A stretch of DNA of 64,000 nt from Pisolithus tinctorius (Eukaryota > Basidiomycota > Agaricomycetes > Boletales > Pisolithaceae): positions 3,348,001 through 3,412,000 of the forward strand of contig JANFAH010000001.1 in the NCBI GenBank assembly GCA_024663395.1, read 5' to 3'. This document shows positions 52,906 to 64,000 of this stretch, piece by piece. The notes under the pieces were generated by a model, which did no database searches, was not told the origin of the DNA, and was given only the letters and a program-made list of their open reading frames with translations. The translations under genes and the position numbers were made by a program. Within the stretch, counting starts at the first letter, position 1. Each line of letters opens with the position of its first letter.

Positions 52906-53547
52906 TTAAACACCGACAGAGATTGCTTCTGACATTTCACAATCAAAATCCAAAGCGCACCCGGCAGACTGGAGATACGCAAGGTCCCAGATGCCTGCCT
53001 CGACCATCCAATCTGGGCAAAGACAGCCTATGGGGCCTGTATTGACCGCCGTGACCTCGTCCATGTCCATCTCGATGGAGTAGCTCGCCGCCCAGCGGCG
53101 TACCTCGGACTCTAGGGTCCATTCCTCTTCCCCCTCGGAAGGGATGATCCATTCCACGGTCAAGCCGTATTGCTTATAGATCTGCGGAAGAAGAGTGTGC
53201 GCAACTACCCCTGTTCTACCGTCGGGAGTGTCTAGGAACAGACACCCGCCAGTAGCAGCATTCAAGGCAGCAGAATCTTCCATTATGTCTAGGAAATCGT
53301 AGGGCCACACGCGACCTTTCCAAGGAATGCCACGAATACCGTTGGAGGATGCACCTATTTGGCTTGCGCGTTGTCTCCGGCGGGACGGCGACGGCCTGCA
53401 TGACCTGCTTCCTTTAGTAGGAGAGTTGAGTATTTCGAGAGAAGAATCGTCCGAGCTGTCCGAGCTGTCTGACGGAGAGGTCGTGTCTTCCGCACTGTTA
53501 TAGGGGGTACATTGATCGCGTTGAGTATTTAGAAAAAGACGTGCCAC
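52906..53547 (-). CDS. Hypothetical acidic protein, start uncertain
   Basis: An open frame of 213 codons on the minus strand without introns; the first triplet in frame is not ATG, so the true start lies upstream, perhaps in another exon. The N-terminus is Ser/Asp-rich (SPSDSSDSSDDSSLEILNSP), followed by a basic patch and a globular-looking C-terminal half (GIPWKGRVWPYDFLDIMEDS; GLTVEWIIPSEGEEEW; CLCPDWMVEAGIWDLAYL). No family recognised. Codon use and hydrophobic pattern of the C-terminal half look protein-like, but it has no second copy here to compare. Confidence 0.5.
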   Translation of the reverse strand: MARLFLNTQRDQCTPYNSAEDTTSPSDSSDSSDDSSLEILNSPTKGSRSCRPSPSRRRQRASQIGASSNGIRGIPWKGRVWPYDFLDIMEDSAALNAATGGCLFLDTPDGRTGVVAHTLLPQIYKQYGLTVEWIIPSEGEEEWTLESEVRRWAASYSIEMDMDEVTAVNTGPIGCLCPDWMVEAGIWDLAYLQSAGCALDFDCEMSEAISVGV

Positions 53548-54717
53548 AAGATACGTACTGTTGTTTATGCCAGTGGATCAGGAGCCCTCTCTTGGTAACG
53601 CTGCTGTAGTCACACTGCATCGCAGGGCAAGGGAACAACCTACGGGGGATAAACAAAATTGAAGTTGGAGGAAACGAACATACATGTTCTCGTCCCTGTG
53701 TGAGTCTACATGCTGAGAGAGTTCGGCGGACTTCTTGAAGATGCGGCCGCAGAGTGGAAAGTTACAGGCGTGGTGCTAAATAATGGGGAGACCATCAAGC
53801 TACGTGATGATCGACATAGCGGCGGTGACTTGCCTTGCTTGTTTGGGTCATTGGAAGCGCGTCTGTGCGAGTGTAATGGAACCAAGGAACAACAGAGTAT
53901 GGAGCAAGAAACAAGCACGGGGGGAAGAGAATGACCAGACTCTCTTAGTTGAGAAGGAAGACGAAGAGTGTTTAGTTTCCCTGCAGCGCACTCAATTATA
54001 TACGTCTCAAAGCATCGCGCTGTTGAGCACGGACAGTGGATAATACGAAGATCCTTCGGGTACCTCTTTGGCGCGTTCCACATGTCATCGCCATTAAAAC
54101 GAGCGAACCTTTCCACCCTGTCAAAGCGTCCTCTTCAATAACTGGAATTGCATTTTTAACTGAAGTTAGTTATGGTTAAGCCCCACGAAACTCTCCAATG
54201 AACAATAAGAGCTTTGGCGCACCCAGAACACGGCCCGATCCGCTGAAACTTTCGCGTTCGCCGAGGCTCATAAGAAGTGTGGAACTTTCACAACGGTCCA
54301 CCGTCAGAATCTAAGAATGAGAATTTTCATGATCGGTTGGAGAGACATTTCTGGTCGCTCCTCCGGAACCAAACGAGGAAAACAGAACCCCCAGGGTGGA
54401 CACGTTCTCAGTACTATTTACACGAGGCCGTAACTTAGCGGCGAGTCGCGGGCGTCCAGACGAGATACGGGCAACGCGGGCCTCACACTGGCACGCTGCA
54501 TGCTGCGTGACACAGTTGGTCGTGGAATGTACCTGTTGAAAAAGAGAGCCAGTTGTTCACAGACGGTGTCTACATACCCGTTACATAGCGGACTGTGTGG
54601 GGCAGAAGTACTTGTGGTCGTTGTTCCCACGATATCATCGCCAGGCCGTCTGCCGTCATCCCCGACATTTCCAGCGCCCCGTCAACTAACAATCCAACGT
54701 TTTCATAATCACTAGGC
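53548..54717. other. Divergent intergenic region
   Basis: Lies between the start of the minus-strand hypothetical gene and the plus-strand GGA-like gene, so it should hold both promoters. Short frames (for example 53706-54116 minus) show no recognisable domain. Confidence 0.45.
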
Positions 54718-56615
54718 ATGATGTTGGGTCAGACAGCGTCGCCCTGGTTCAAAGCATCCAGGCTTGAGATCCTCATCACTAACGCCTGCGACCCCTCAGC
54801 GCACGAGCCAAACTTTGCCCACCATCTCGAAATCGCAGAATACATCAACACTAAGAAAGCCAATACGTGAGCCCAAGCTCCTTTCAGTGCCGTGAGCGGT
54901 TACTCACGAACTCTAATTTACTTGCCCATTGCTTCATATTCCATGCTCGTTGATTCAAACTCGGCGATGGTCCTTTCAATAAATACGGCAGGCCCCGTGA
55001 AGCAGCCATGCTCATAGCTCGCCTTGCTAATCACCGAAATCCCCACATTGCCCTCCTCTCGCTCGCCCTCCTCGACACTCTCGTCCAATCGTGTGGATAT
55101 CCCTTCCATCTCCAAATAGCCACCAAAGAATTCCTCAATGAACTTGTCCGCCGCTTCCCCGAACGCCCTCCGCCATTCCCGGGCCCCGTTATGTCTCGTA
55201 TCTTGGAAGTGATACACAGCTGGAAGGAGGGAATCTGTACAGAATCTAGGTGGAAAGAGGACTTGGGTAATATTCGCGACATGCATCGGTTGCTGACCTT
55301 CAAGGGATATCGCTTTAGGGAGCTACCAAGTAGGAACCTCGCCGAGCCTACAATGGTGCGTCGCCTCTCATCTCATCACTTTTGATCCCCTCCTCAAATA
55401 CACTGGGTCACTCACTCATCCTGACATCGTCAGTTCCTCAAAACTGCCGAAGAATTGGAAAACGAAGACCGCGAAGCCCAATCTGCCAAACTCCAGGAGC
55501 TCATCCGCCGAGGGACACCTCGCGATCTCGCCGCTGCACAAGAACTCATGAAGTCTCTCGCTGGCGCGAACCCAGATGCCAAACCTGACTACCGTGCTCA
55601 GGCCCTGGCGGAACTCGCTAAGTTCCAGAGCAAGGTCGTGTTATTGAATGAAATGTTGGATAACGTTGACGCAGAGAGGGGCGAGAAATTCGCCAAGGGA
55701 GATGCATACGATGTGAGTCGATATTTCCGGATCGCTCTGAGATACGCGTGGTTCACGGTTCGCATGCTTGGATTGATTCTTACAGCAAGTAGCCGCTATT
55801 CTCATATCTGCCCGTCCCAAATTGCAAAAATGGGTCTCGGACGCAGAGTCAGATGACCCAGAGTCCTTGAGTAAGTTCACCTTTCCTCACGTCGTCCGCT
55901 GGGGCAGAGGGTGACGTCTGTTTATGTAATAGACGCCTTCCTGGAGGCAAACGACCAAATCAATACTGCTCTCGCCCGCTTTGAAGCCTTTCAACGTGGT
56001 GACTACAATGCCATTGCCTCGATACCCACTTCCGTAGGTTCGACCTCACCTGGAGGAACCAATGGAGGCGCATCGCTTATCGATTTCGATGATGGACCAT
56101 CCGCTTCGGGGTCTGGAATTGGAAACAACGGGAATCTGGTGGATGACCTCGCGAACTTGTTTAACTCACCTGCCCCCTCCTCCCAACCGCCACCCGTCAA
56201 TAATGCCACGCGTCCTGTTATATCCTCACCATTCCCAATATCTGCTCCAGAACAACCCCCTCTGCAAGGACCACAGTACGGCTCCATAATGCTCCCTGCG
56301 TCTAGGAAGGCGAGCCCTAGTGGGAGTTATTTTGGGAGTTCGACATCACCACCTTCAGCTGTGGGATTGGGTCATCCGACGCGTGCCCAATCTCCCCCGC
56401 AGCCGAATAGCACAAGTGTGGGTCTGTCTGGCGGGTCGCAGTTCTTTAGTGCAGCGCAGCCAAAGACGCAGTCCCAACGGTCGTCTACAGGATCTCGGTT
56501 TTCGGGCGGCATGTCCATTCAGCAACGTTCGCTGCAGTCGACACCATCATCACAGCCTCAGTCCGGCGATGCCCAAAATCGAGATCCATTTGCTGACCTT
56601 GCTGGCCTATTTTGA
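54718..56615 (+). CDS. GGA-like VHS-GAT clathrin adaptor without a GAE ear
   Basis: Exons 54718-54866, 54992-55355, 55434-55712, 55786-55870 and 55933-56615 give 519 codons plus stop. The VHS domain (residues about 8-150) matches GGA-type adaptors: LEILITNACDPSAHEPNF, TPREAAMLIARLANHRNPHI, LLDTLVQSCGYPFHLQIATK, EFLNELVRRFPERPP, GNIRDMHRLLTFKGYRF. A helical GAT region follows (LQELIRRGTPRDLAAAQELM; QSKVVLLNEMLDNVDAERGE; FLEANDQINTALARFEAFQ), where Arf-GTP and ubiquitin bind in this family. The last 200 residues are low-complexity with LIDFDDG and end DPFADLAGLF, motifs that suit clathrin or adaptor binding. The C-terminal GAE ear of canonical GGAs is absent. Probable role: trans-Golgi/endosome cargo sorting. 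ATG 54718 is followed by a second ATG. Confidence 0.88.
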
Positions 56616-57283
56616 GGTGGTATGAGATGCTGTGGGTGGGAATGACATTTGTGGTGTGTGATCAGCAACGTGATTTTCTATACCTTGGTTATCCTGGATG
56701 ATTCTTTTGTTGTTCGAGTATGATCAATGGACTTGCGCAGATCTGTCATTTCTTCAACAGCAACTAGCCAAGGTGGAAGGGACTGCATACAAGGCAAATA
56801 TATACATATTGACGCCGAGAAAGAGTTGTCCCTCTTCAGGTTGACTCCTCCCCTCGAAGACCCCGATTTTCTTGGGACCTGAACAAAAGTGTGTCGATAC
56901 ATAAATCGGAATTGGTACCTCATGGGCTAGCTACTACCACCTCTGTGGCATGCCCATCAATCTATCTTCTCCGGCCAACATTTTATTTTCAAACGCTTGA
57001 CACTCACAACCTTTGCTGCCTGCTGATGAAACGCCAGTGCCCGGCGAGGCGTCTCGAGACTGCGGCTCTTTAAAGAGGATTCAGGCCGCAGCGTCCTGTC
57101 TTGGTATCAACACAATCCTAACGGTGAACCATTCCACCCGCGCCATTCATACTCCGCTTCCAGAGGGTTCTTACCATACTCTGTATCGTATGGTCACCGC
57201 ACGCTAGTCGAATATCTACGAAACTTCCAACTTTCAGACTTTGCCATCGAACGCAATGAGGCCGCACTCAGTCCGGGCGCCGA
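56616..57283. other. Intergenic between convergent genes
   Basis: 3' flanks of the GGA-like gene and the GDSL esterase gene. Nothing further recognised. Confidence 0.5.
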
Positions 57284-58615
57284 TTAGCTCAGCCACGTCG
57301 TCCAATTGCTTTGCTGCCCTTTCATCACCGCTGTAATTTCCCTGGCGACGATCCGGTCTGCCTGTTCGGAGGGGTGAAGTTCGTCCCACCTGTGAATACC
57401 AACCACAATATGTCAGCGGGTGATTTTCCAGCCGCGTGGAAAACGAGCGCCGTGTCGTAGGTAGGGTGCCTGGGATACGAAACTCACCATAAATACCCAT
57501 CTCTCGCCGGACCTTCCACGACTGTACACGTCCCAGGATCCGTAACGCTCTCATTGGGTTGCAGAACGCATGCGTCGATACTTCCCGTCACGTTGTAGAC
57601 GGGAACCGTTGTGTTCCCGGTGGTGATGGTGCCGTTAAGGTACACGCTCGGGTTGGTATACATGTCAGCGAAGAGGGCAAACGCATCGAAGGAGGCTGAG
57701 TTTCGTGTTCACATCAGCGTAATGAATGAAAGGTAGGTGGAACATAACGGGGAAAGCAAGGCTACGCGCTCACCAATATGTGCACCATCTAAACTGGGCG
57801 CGAGCGCTTGCAGCATTAGATCGGTGATTGCGTTCCCGGCCCGGACGAGTTCATGTATGAATACACTCCACTCCGTTGTGTTGCGAGGGGCAGTCCAGTA
57901 CTTGCTCGGGTAGGAGTTGGGTGAGTACAGAGGTGTTAGATTGAGTGGGATCATCTGCGTGCGTGAGACATCGCAGGTCAGTCCCCGATCGGAGGCGGAA
58001 CGCTGTAGCGAAGAAAGGCTGACATTCATGACCACGAAATACCTTGCACCATTCTCATACAACACCCGAACTACATCCACCACACACTTCCTCACTTCCA
58101 CGATTGACACACCCTTTTTCACCCCTACACCCTGTGTCAGCAGCGCGTTCGCACCGACATCGTTCGTCCCAATCCAGATCGCATATATAGTTTCATCTGG
58201 GAGGATGCTGGAGGCCGGAAGCGTGCCGTTCCGGGTGGCGTTAAGGTAGTCAGGAAGTTGGTACTCTGTTAGAGGAGGAAATGGCCTGTCTGTGAGGTTG
58301 TTGGAGCATGTTGCCCCTGACCTCGCGAAGCCTACAGAACCGGCATCAGATGCACACGCCGACAGACATAACTCTACGGCCGGACTCACCGTACAGGTTG
58401 AATGGCCCATATCCTGCTACATAAGTTGGCCAGGAGTAACCCCCGTCATCAGACGGGTAGTACGAAGAATCCGTGTATGAGTCGCCGAACGTGACCAGGT
58501 TTTTGATTTGACCTGCTTGGATCGCTCCGCTGCTCGCCGTCGCAGCCCATTCGCGCTGCGCTAAGCCAAGGCCAAAGGTGAGTGTTAGTCTTAGAAGAGT
58601 ATGCATGTATTTCAT
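57284..58615 (-). CDS. Secreted GDSL/SGNH esterase (CE16-like), four exons
   Basis: Exons 58615-58390, 58331-57774, 57695-57488 and 57389-57284 give 365 codons plus stop. A signal peptide (MKYMHTLLRLTLTFGLGLAQ) is followed by the block I motif VTFGDSYTD with the nucleophile Ser. Block III is IWIGTNDVGAN, and block V is WWDELHPSEQADRIV with the catalytic Asp and His. Several N-glycosylation sequons are present (NGTL, NTTEW, NGTI). Fungal CE16 enzymes remove acetyl groups from hemicellulose side chains; the substrate here is inferred from family only. The third junction restores YLWWDE exactly. A TATA-like box lies about 60 bp upstream. Confidence 0.9.
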
Positions 58616-59024
58616 CGTCTATAACGTCATGCACGAGGAAATAAACCGCCATAATTCGAGGGAATCACCATGCTCTTATACTACCCGACTTTGCAACAGG
58701 TTCAAAATAGCAATGTGCCCCCGTTCTTTTTCCGCATCTAATCACTATTCGCTCGCTAATAGGGTTACGGAATCACTGAATCAGCAACTTACAGCAGGGT
58801 GCAGACGAACCATACTGCCAATATATGGTCCGATCAATTCTTCTGAATCTTGGTGAAAATAAACATGGTCATCAGACAACATGCTGGGCCGAAACCAAAC
58901 CCTGTGCCAGAATAGATATGCAGTCTGTAAGAGGGTGAATGAGTTACAAAAGCGATGGTTCCCTAAACTATAATTCACGATGTGCCGCCTCCTCCGGGAT
59001 ATCTCTCACCAGCGACTCTAACTA
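58616..59024. other. Intergenic, promoter side of GDSL esterase gene
   Basis: About 400 bases between two minus-strand genes; apart from the TATA-like box nothing was recognised. Confidence 0.5.
58671..58680 (-). promoter_or_regulatory. TATA-like box of GDSL esterase gene
   Basis: The minus strand reads TATAAGAGCA 56-65 bases upstream of the ATG, a normal spacing for a fungal core promoter. Confidence 0.4.
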
Positions 59025-60322
59025 CTACACTCTAGATGACCGATGAGGATGGTCTACCTCCTCCCACTCATCCAGGGCCTCCGGAGCTCCAGGTCTCCCT
59101 GCATCCTCTTTCGATTCCCAGCGTCGTCTGGCTAACCGACATCGCAATGTGATGATCCCTTTTACGACGGCGAACACAATGCAATACCCTACTGCGATCC
59201 CAAATATGTATGCCGCGACGCGACCTGGATGCGAGCCTGGGTCAAGGAAGCTGTAGGCTGTAATTCGTTGTTGGTTGGTCAGCACAAGTACTCTGCGTTC
59301 TGAGTCGAAATGACGAGAAATCTCGAATGGACTACAGTGTAAGAAAACAAGAAAACCGACGTACTGTAAAAACCTTGCGTTGCGCGTGTGATATACGCCA
59401 CGCCCAGGTAGAGCGCAATCACGATGAAAACAGGTCCTATGTGCGACCACGGTAGAGGGGGAACGTTGGTGCAGGTAATTTCGAAAACCGCGAAGGCAGA
59501 ATTGAGGATGTGTCGGGATATGTTAGCCCAAGCTGGGGGTGGGTGTCACAAGTTGAGGTTTGGGCGGAGACGAGGTCGTGATGCATGGAAGGTAAACACA
59601 CCATTATATGTGCCCATCAACGTCTGCGGCGAGGAGAGTAGCGCCCAGAATACAATTGTCACGATGATCGCTACACAGACCGATGAGCACGTCTCATTCC
59701 TCTCCAACCCCAACCCCCTACCGAAAAAAAAAACGAAAGAAGTAGGAAACTCACGATACACCACGATACTAGTATACAACAAAACATGCATCAGCTGCAA
59801 GGGCCGTGGCCACCTCTGCAGCGGATAGCATATCCTCCTCTCCGTGTCTACGTGCTCCACTCTGAGGTCCCACTCGGTCTTTTTCTGGCCTCTATTGCCT
59901 GCATCCGTGTCATCCTGTACACTCCTCAAGTTCCTCACTGCACGAGCAAATGCGATGGTCTGTACACTCGACGCCCAAAAGTACGCGCACAGGCCGATGT
60001 AGGAGAGACTCGTGAAGTAAGACAAGTACCTGTTTCATATATTCGAAGATCGAGTGCCCCGCCAGGATGGACGGTCAGACGTCAGACGTCCTTCCAGATC
60101 TGAAAAAAAAGGGACTCACGATGGTCCACTATCGTATACAGCCGAATCGAGTCCTAAAATGACGACGGCTGTGATGAGCGTGTACAGAGCCAACAGTCCA
60201 CGGACAGCACCGAGCACTAAAGGGGGGAGGGAAGGGAGGGGTGAAGTAACAAGCGCGAAGGATGGGTCAAAGGGGGCGGGAACGCCGAAGGAGGCGTAGA
60301 AGACTGATAACTTTTTCCGCAT
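59025..60322 (-). CDS. Fungal multi-pass membrane protein, five exons
   Basis: Exons 60322-60120, 60029-59755, 59670-59602, 59532-59365 and 59257-59025 give 315 codons plus stop. Six hydrophobic segments can be seen: AVRGLLALYTLITAVVILGL, YFTSLSYIGLCAYFWASSVQ, PLQLMHVLLYTSIVV, PIIVTIVFWALLSS, IGPVFIVIALYLGVAYITRA and VAAYIFGIAVGYCIVFAVVK. The conserved block NISRHILNSAFAVFEI and the motif GFYTYSFLDP, both restored by splicing, mark a fungal membrane-protein family that may be distantly related to FAR-17a/AIG1 hydrolases; I cannot confirm that. Function unknown. It diverges from MAD2. Confidence 0.8.
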
Positions 60323-61124
60323 GGGACTATTCTTCACTTCAAAGAGCGGCGGGCTGGTGACCAGGACACAGAAAGAAGAAAACGAGGGGAGAAAAGGTTC
60401 AGAGGGGTTAAGGGACCCTCAAAATGTCGGCAGAGGTTGATAGCCTATTGAAGTGACACATACGGTCTCGAAGCTGTCAACAGTTCCGCCCTGGACACCG
60501 ATGGTTTTGGTCAACGCAGCATTGTTGTGGCAAATGACCCGACACGTGTCGATGGGAATCGGAAGTAACTGTGTGCCGGAACTCATTTGTTGTGGGTGCT
60601 TCCTCGAGAGTCGGATGCCGGTTCATCCATTCTCCAGGCTGTCTCCATGATACGTGTGCTCTCGTTCAGTAATAAATACCAATCCCTTCTAACCGAATAC
60701 TGTGACCACACCCAGGTGCGCGTCTAGATAACACAAGCATACGTATGCATGTCTCTTTGATAACAGTACAAGCATGGTGGATCCCGCAAAAGGTTATATC
60801 CTGAAGGTTTGTCTCAAAGGACGAAAGTGCGACCCGCACGTTCGTTTGCAGTACGAATATCGTGTGCATAGTTCTCCCGGGAAAGAACTGAGGAGGCGAA
60901 AGTGTATACCCGGACCGGGCGACCCCTTCTTCGCTTTCTCTACACAGAACAGCCCGAGCCCACATCATCTGAGTGACCAAGAAGGTCTGGTGATACATGC
61001 ATCTGCATCTCATTACCCGCAGATGTAGTGATGTCACTGTGTCTGGCACGTGACCAGCTCGCGTGCAAAACGACGCGAACGTGGTATGCACAAGGACTTC
61101 CACTTGACACACAACCTTAAAGGC
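60323..61124. other. Divergent promoter region (membrane protein / MAD2)
   Basis: 800 bases between two genes transcribed away from each other. No coding match on either strand; a frame at 60666-61154 minus has no recognisable features. Confidence 0.5.
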
Positions 61125-62022
61125 ATGGCTACATCTCAAGCTCCAACCAGACAAGCAATCACACTCAAGGGTTCATGTAGCCTGGTCACCGAGTTCTTCA
61201 AGTATGCCGCCAACACGTGCGTGTCTTGTTCAGTGGCCCTGCTTGTATCCTCAGTGTCCCCTGCGCTCGGTTGAATTTTCGTTGATCAGTCGTGTGCATG
61301 CAGGGTTCTCTTCCAGCGTGGTGTATATCCATCAGATGACTTTCATATGGTGAAAAAGTACGGACAGACGGTGCTCGTGACCCAAGATCTAGCGCTGGAG
61401 AATTACCTTGACAGGTTCGTACCAATTCATTCCTAATCTTCCGACCTGTAGGTTTACTCATTCAGTCTGCTTGCATCCTCAGGATTCTGAAACAAGTGAA
61501 CAGTAAGCCCTTTTTCGCTCAATGTAATTGTGGAACGATGTGCAACTGGTTTGAATCCCGTTAGAATGGCTCCTGACCGGCGCAGTCACCCAGCTCGTCC
61601 TTGTTATTATCTCAAAAGACTCGCGGGTACCACTTGAACGATGGGTCTTTGACATCAATGTCATCGAGCCGCCCTCTGGCTCCACGGAACCGTATGTCTC
61701 ATTTCTACACACCTCCCACCTCCCACCACCCTCACTCCCACCCAGGTCACCCCAGAAACCGGAGTCCGAAATCCAAGCCGAGATTCGTTCCATCCTCAAA
61801 CAAATCGTCTCTACAGTCACTTTCCTTCCTATAATTGACGACCCAACAGTCTTCAATATCCTAGCATACACCAAAGATTCGGCGGACGTCCCCGCAGACG
61901 AATGGGTTGATACAGATCCGCTCGCAATTGAAGCTAGCAAGAGCCAACAAGTCAAGCTGAGAAGTTTCTCCACAGACGTACATAGGATCGAGGCGATGGT
62001 TGCATATCGGTATGAGGGATAG
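61125..62022 (+). CDS. mad2: Spindle assembly checkpoint protein Mad2 (HORMA domain)
   Basis: Exons 61125-61216, 61304-61414, 61483-61502, 61565-61691 and 61746-62022 give 208 codons plus stop, the normal length for Mad2. It is a single HORMA domain: ITLKGSCSLVTEFFKYAANT, VLFQRGVYPSDDFHMVKKYG, WLLTGAVTQLVLVIISKDS, ERWVFDINVIE, SILKQIVSTVTFLPIIDD, and the safety-belt C-terminus QQVKLRSFSTDVHRIEAMVA. Mad2 binds Mad1 at unattached kinetochores and Cdc20 in the mitotic checkpoint complex, delaying anaphase. Exon 3 is only 20 nt but is needed to keep RILKQVN in frame. ATG 61125 gives the expected short N-terminus. Confidence 0.95.
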
Positions 62023-62370
62023 CGTTGGAGTAGTCGTATCGTCTGCATTGTTTGGCAGGAAGTCTTGCAATGCAGTAAGTGGATGGACGACCTTCGCAGT
62101 GTTACAACGTACCCCAAGCCTTTGATGATGTCTATTTCCCTGAAATCCAAGTCTGCAGTGTGTGCATTTGGGTGACTCCGTCAACTCGCTCCATGTGACA
62201 CACTGGTGGTGGCCAGTCCGATGTGAAAGAAAATGTATTTAAACTATGTTACACTTACATCCGACAACGGCCATAATATCGACCAGTACACGAGAAAAGA
62301 TGTGAGCAATTGTATCAAGAGGGCCGTAGTATAGGGAACCATTAGGTATCAGTCCGTTTCCATTGGAGCA
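62023..62370. other. Intergenic between convergent genes
   Basis: 3' flanks of MAD2 and the hydrolase gene; nothing recognised. Confidence 0.5.
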
Positions 62371-63956
62371 TCACTGGCCTGTAGTGTGCATAATATCTTG
62401 ACAGTGCCAGCGCCAGCACGCGAAGAATGGTGAGAGAGGACGGCCTAGCGAGGAGTTCATGAACACAGGCTTGCCACGAACTCCTTGACAGCATGCCAAT
62501 AATCCATCTGCATAAAAGTATTGTCTATGGCGCTCCAGAATCAGTTCCAGAAACCGGTTCATGAAAATGACAAATGACGCACTGTGATACCCGTCTGGAA
62601 ACTTCACGAACCTCGACCTTGCATTCCCCACTTCGGAGTTCGGCTCACCGTTTGGCTCACCTGAGCCTACTGGAGCGCCTCCATTCCCATCTCTACTGTC
62701 CACTGTTGTCCCCTGCCTCCTAGACGCAATCTCCCATAACTCTGTCATATGCTGTGGGGGAACAACTTCGTCTCTCTCACCGCTTAACATCAAAATCGGC
62801 GTTTCACGGGGGATGAGTGGAAGCTTTGATGCTGAGTCCCATTTCTGGTGACACAGGATTGTAAAAGGAGAAGGGATTGGAGTGGCGTGGGGGATAACTT
62901 GGGGAAAAGAGGTAAAGGTGTTCTCGAGGATAAGTGCATGGATCTGATGTGGTCAAGTGGTAACTAGAAGGAGCGACCGTAAGAACGAGGGGTGCTCGCC
63001 TTGGATGGGTTCCGACTTGCAAGGTGGATAGCGACGGCGCCTCCAAGTGACTGTCCGTACAGGATCTAAGCCACAGGAAAATACGCATTCAGTGTAATCG
63101 GTACAATCAGATGGTGGTAACCGCTTGTCGGACGAATTACGCACTATGGGGGGTCCCCGTAGGTTCGCATGAGCGAGGATATAGTCCAGCGCGGTTTGTG
63201 CGTCTATGCAGAGGCCTATATACTCGCCGTTTATCAGTGCAAATGAACCTAGTAACACAAAACCTACGTGACTCTGATGGTCTTCCTTCGGAGTCGCCGT
63301 AACTGTGCAAAAGAATAAATTGTTAAATACACAGCGAGAAAAGGGTTACACAATACGTACCCTCTGTAAGAGAGCATAAAGACGTTGCAACGCATCTCAT
63401 TGTAGAACACGCGTGCAAGCGGTATTCTATGTCCGAGGTTGCCTCCATTACCGTGGAACATGAGGACCGTAGGACGCGTTGCTGCGAACTACGATGAAGC
63501 AGGTAGGGAGGGAATGGTAAAAGTGAGATGTGGCGAATACCAAAAGCTGAACACGTACCTCGTCGTCCGACATCTCATCATTAACCGGGATCTGCAGCGC
63601 AAATCGATGAACAACCTCCTTTCGTTGTGTCAGGAGATAGCACCGCAGCAACACGCCGTCCTCCGTCTTCAGCTCAACGCCTTCGTAATGAAGACCATAC
63701 ATATCAGGTGTGGGAACCTCTTTGAGTTCAGTTGGCGAAGACCATGCAGGGGCGGTGGCAGATGAAGAATTTACGAGGGAAGGAATTGGGGTAAGTGAAC
63801 TGAAGTGCGATTGAACAGGGAACGCTCACCAGTGCGTGATTCCGGAGGAAATGCAGAGGGATATATGAGATAGTTCTGGCCATAGTATAATAGTCTACAA
63901 CCTGGATGGACGAATATTTGTCGAACGCCACCCGGTAAAGACAAACAGTCTATCAT
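62371..63956 (-). CDS. BEM46/ABHD13-like alpha/beta hydrolase, seven exons
   Basis: Exons 63956-63830, 63719-63559, 63488-63361, 63302-63268, 63215-63145, 63065-63000 and 62943-62371 give 386 codons plus stop. Motifs in order: YGQNYLIYPSAFPPESRT, VELKTEDGVLLRCYLL, the oxyanion loop TVLMFHGNGGNLGHR, VFMLSYRGYGDSEGRPSE, the nucleophile elbow ILYGQSLGGAVAIHL (Ser), LILENTFTSFPQV, the Asp in LMLSGERDEVVP and the His in FPDGYHSASF. These form a complete catalytic triad. BEM46-type proteins are membrane- or ER-associated with roles in polarity; the substrate is unknown. Exon 6 appears to use a GC donor (AAG|GCGAGC). A poly-Gly/Asn insert (DSRDGNGGAPVGSGEPNGEP) before the last motif is longer than usual. 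ATG 63956 is the first available start. Confidence 0.9.
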
Positions 63957-64000
63957 ACCTATTGTCCCAACTTCCGCACAGACAGTCGCTAGGCCCTAGT

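Noticed and set aside
12713..54105. Shared 15-mer GCCATTAAAACGAGC in two intergenic regions
   Set aside because: A few exact 15-mers are expected by chance in 64 kb on two strands, and the flanks do not match.

Overview
The window is nuclear DNA of a filamentous basidiomycete, most likely an agaricomycete. Host genes have many short introns (about 37-125 nt, GT...AG), there are no operons, and the gene families are typical fungal ones (CE16-type GDSL esterase, cupredoxin-like secreted protein, Mad2, GGA-type VHS-GAT protein, BEM46-type hydrolase). No tRNA, rRNA or CRISPR array was found.

Left flank (1-14,200). The 3' part of a Ty3/gypsy element (copy A1) runs off the left edge and ends in a short LTR about 180 bp upstream of a bestrophin-like channel gene. 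Then come two tandem paralogous genes for an unrecognised multi-pass membrane protein, a C2H2 zinc-finger gene and a small DUF4536/DMAC1-like gene.

Centre (14,201-50,219). This is a nested pile of five retroelements, resolved from LTR pairs, target duplications and reading frames that rejoin. The host is a tyrosine-recombinase retrotransposon of DIRS/Ngaro type (E: gag, RT-RNase H, recombinase). Its gag is split by gypsy chromovirus K (14,761-45,517, minus; duplication CTTAC). K's integrase is split by gypsy element A (17,677-40,364, plus). A carries two further insertions: F (19,576-27,874, minus), an LTR element with a Gag-like N-terminus and no reverse transcriptase, and B (29,884-38,006, minus; duplication CACAC), a complete chromovirus with intact frames and nearly identical LTRs. 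LTR divergence falls with nesting depth (K about 5%, A about 2.5%, F about 1.7%, B about 0.3%). Most differences and most nonsense codons look like C-to-T change at CpG, usually CGA to TGA.

The least ordinary items are (i) element F, one roughly 6.5-kb reading frame holding 13 repeats, each with a covarying 14-nt hairpin, 12 of them followed at a fixed 51-nt distance by a conserved splice-acceptor-like site; (ii) a piece of a host sterol dehydrogenase (Erg26-like) carried inside that array in the same frame; (iii) a third zinc-knuckle ORF downstream of pol in the B/K chromovirus family; and (iv) an exact second copy of the 3' polypurine tract in the middle of pol in B and K.

Right flank (50,220-64,000). 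A decayed GPI-anchored cupredoxin gene and an unknown acidic protein are followed by intact intron-containing genes: GGA-like VHS-GAT adaptor (+), GDSL esterase (-), five-exon membrane protein (-), MAD2 (+), and a seven-exon BEM46/ABHD13-like hydrolase (-). Exon coordinates were derived by hand; several totals close exactly on whole codons.
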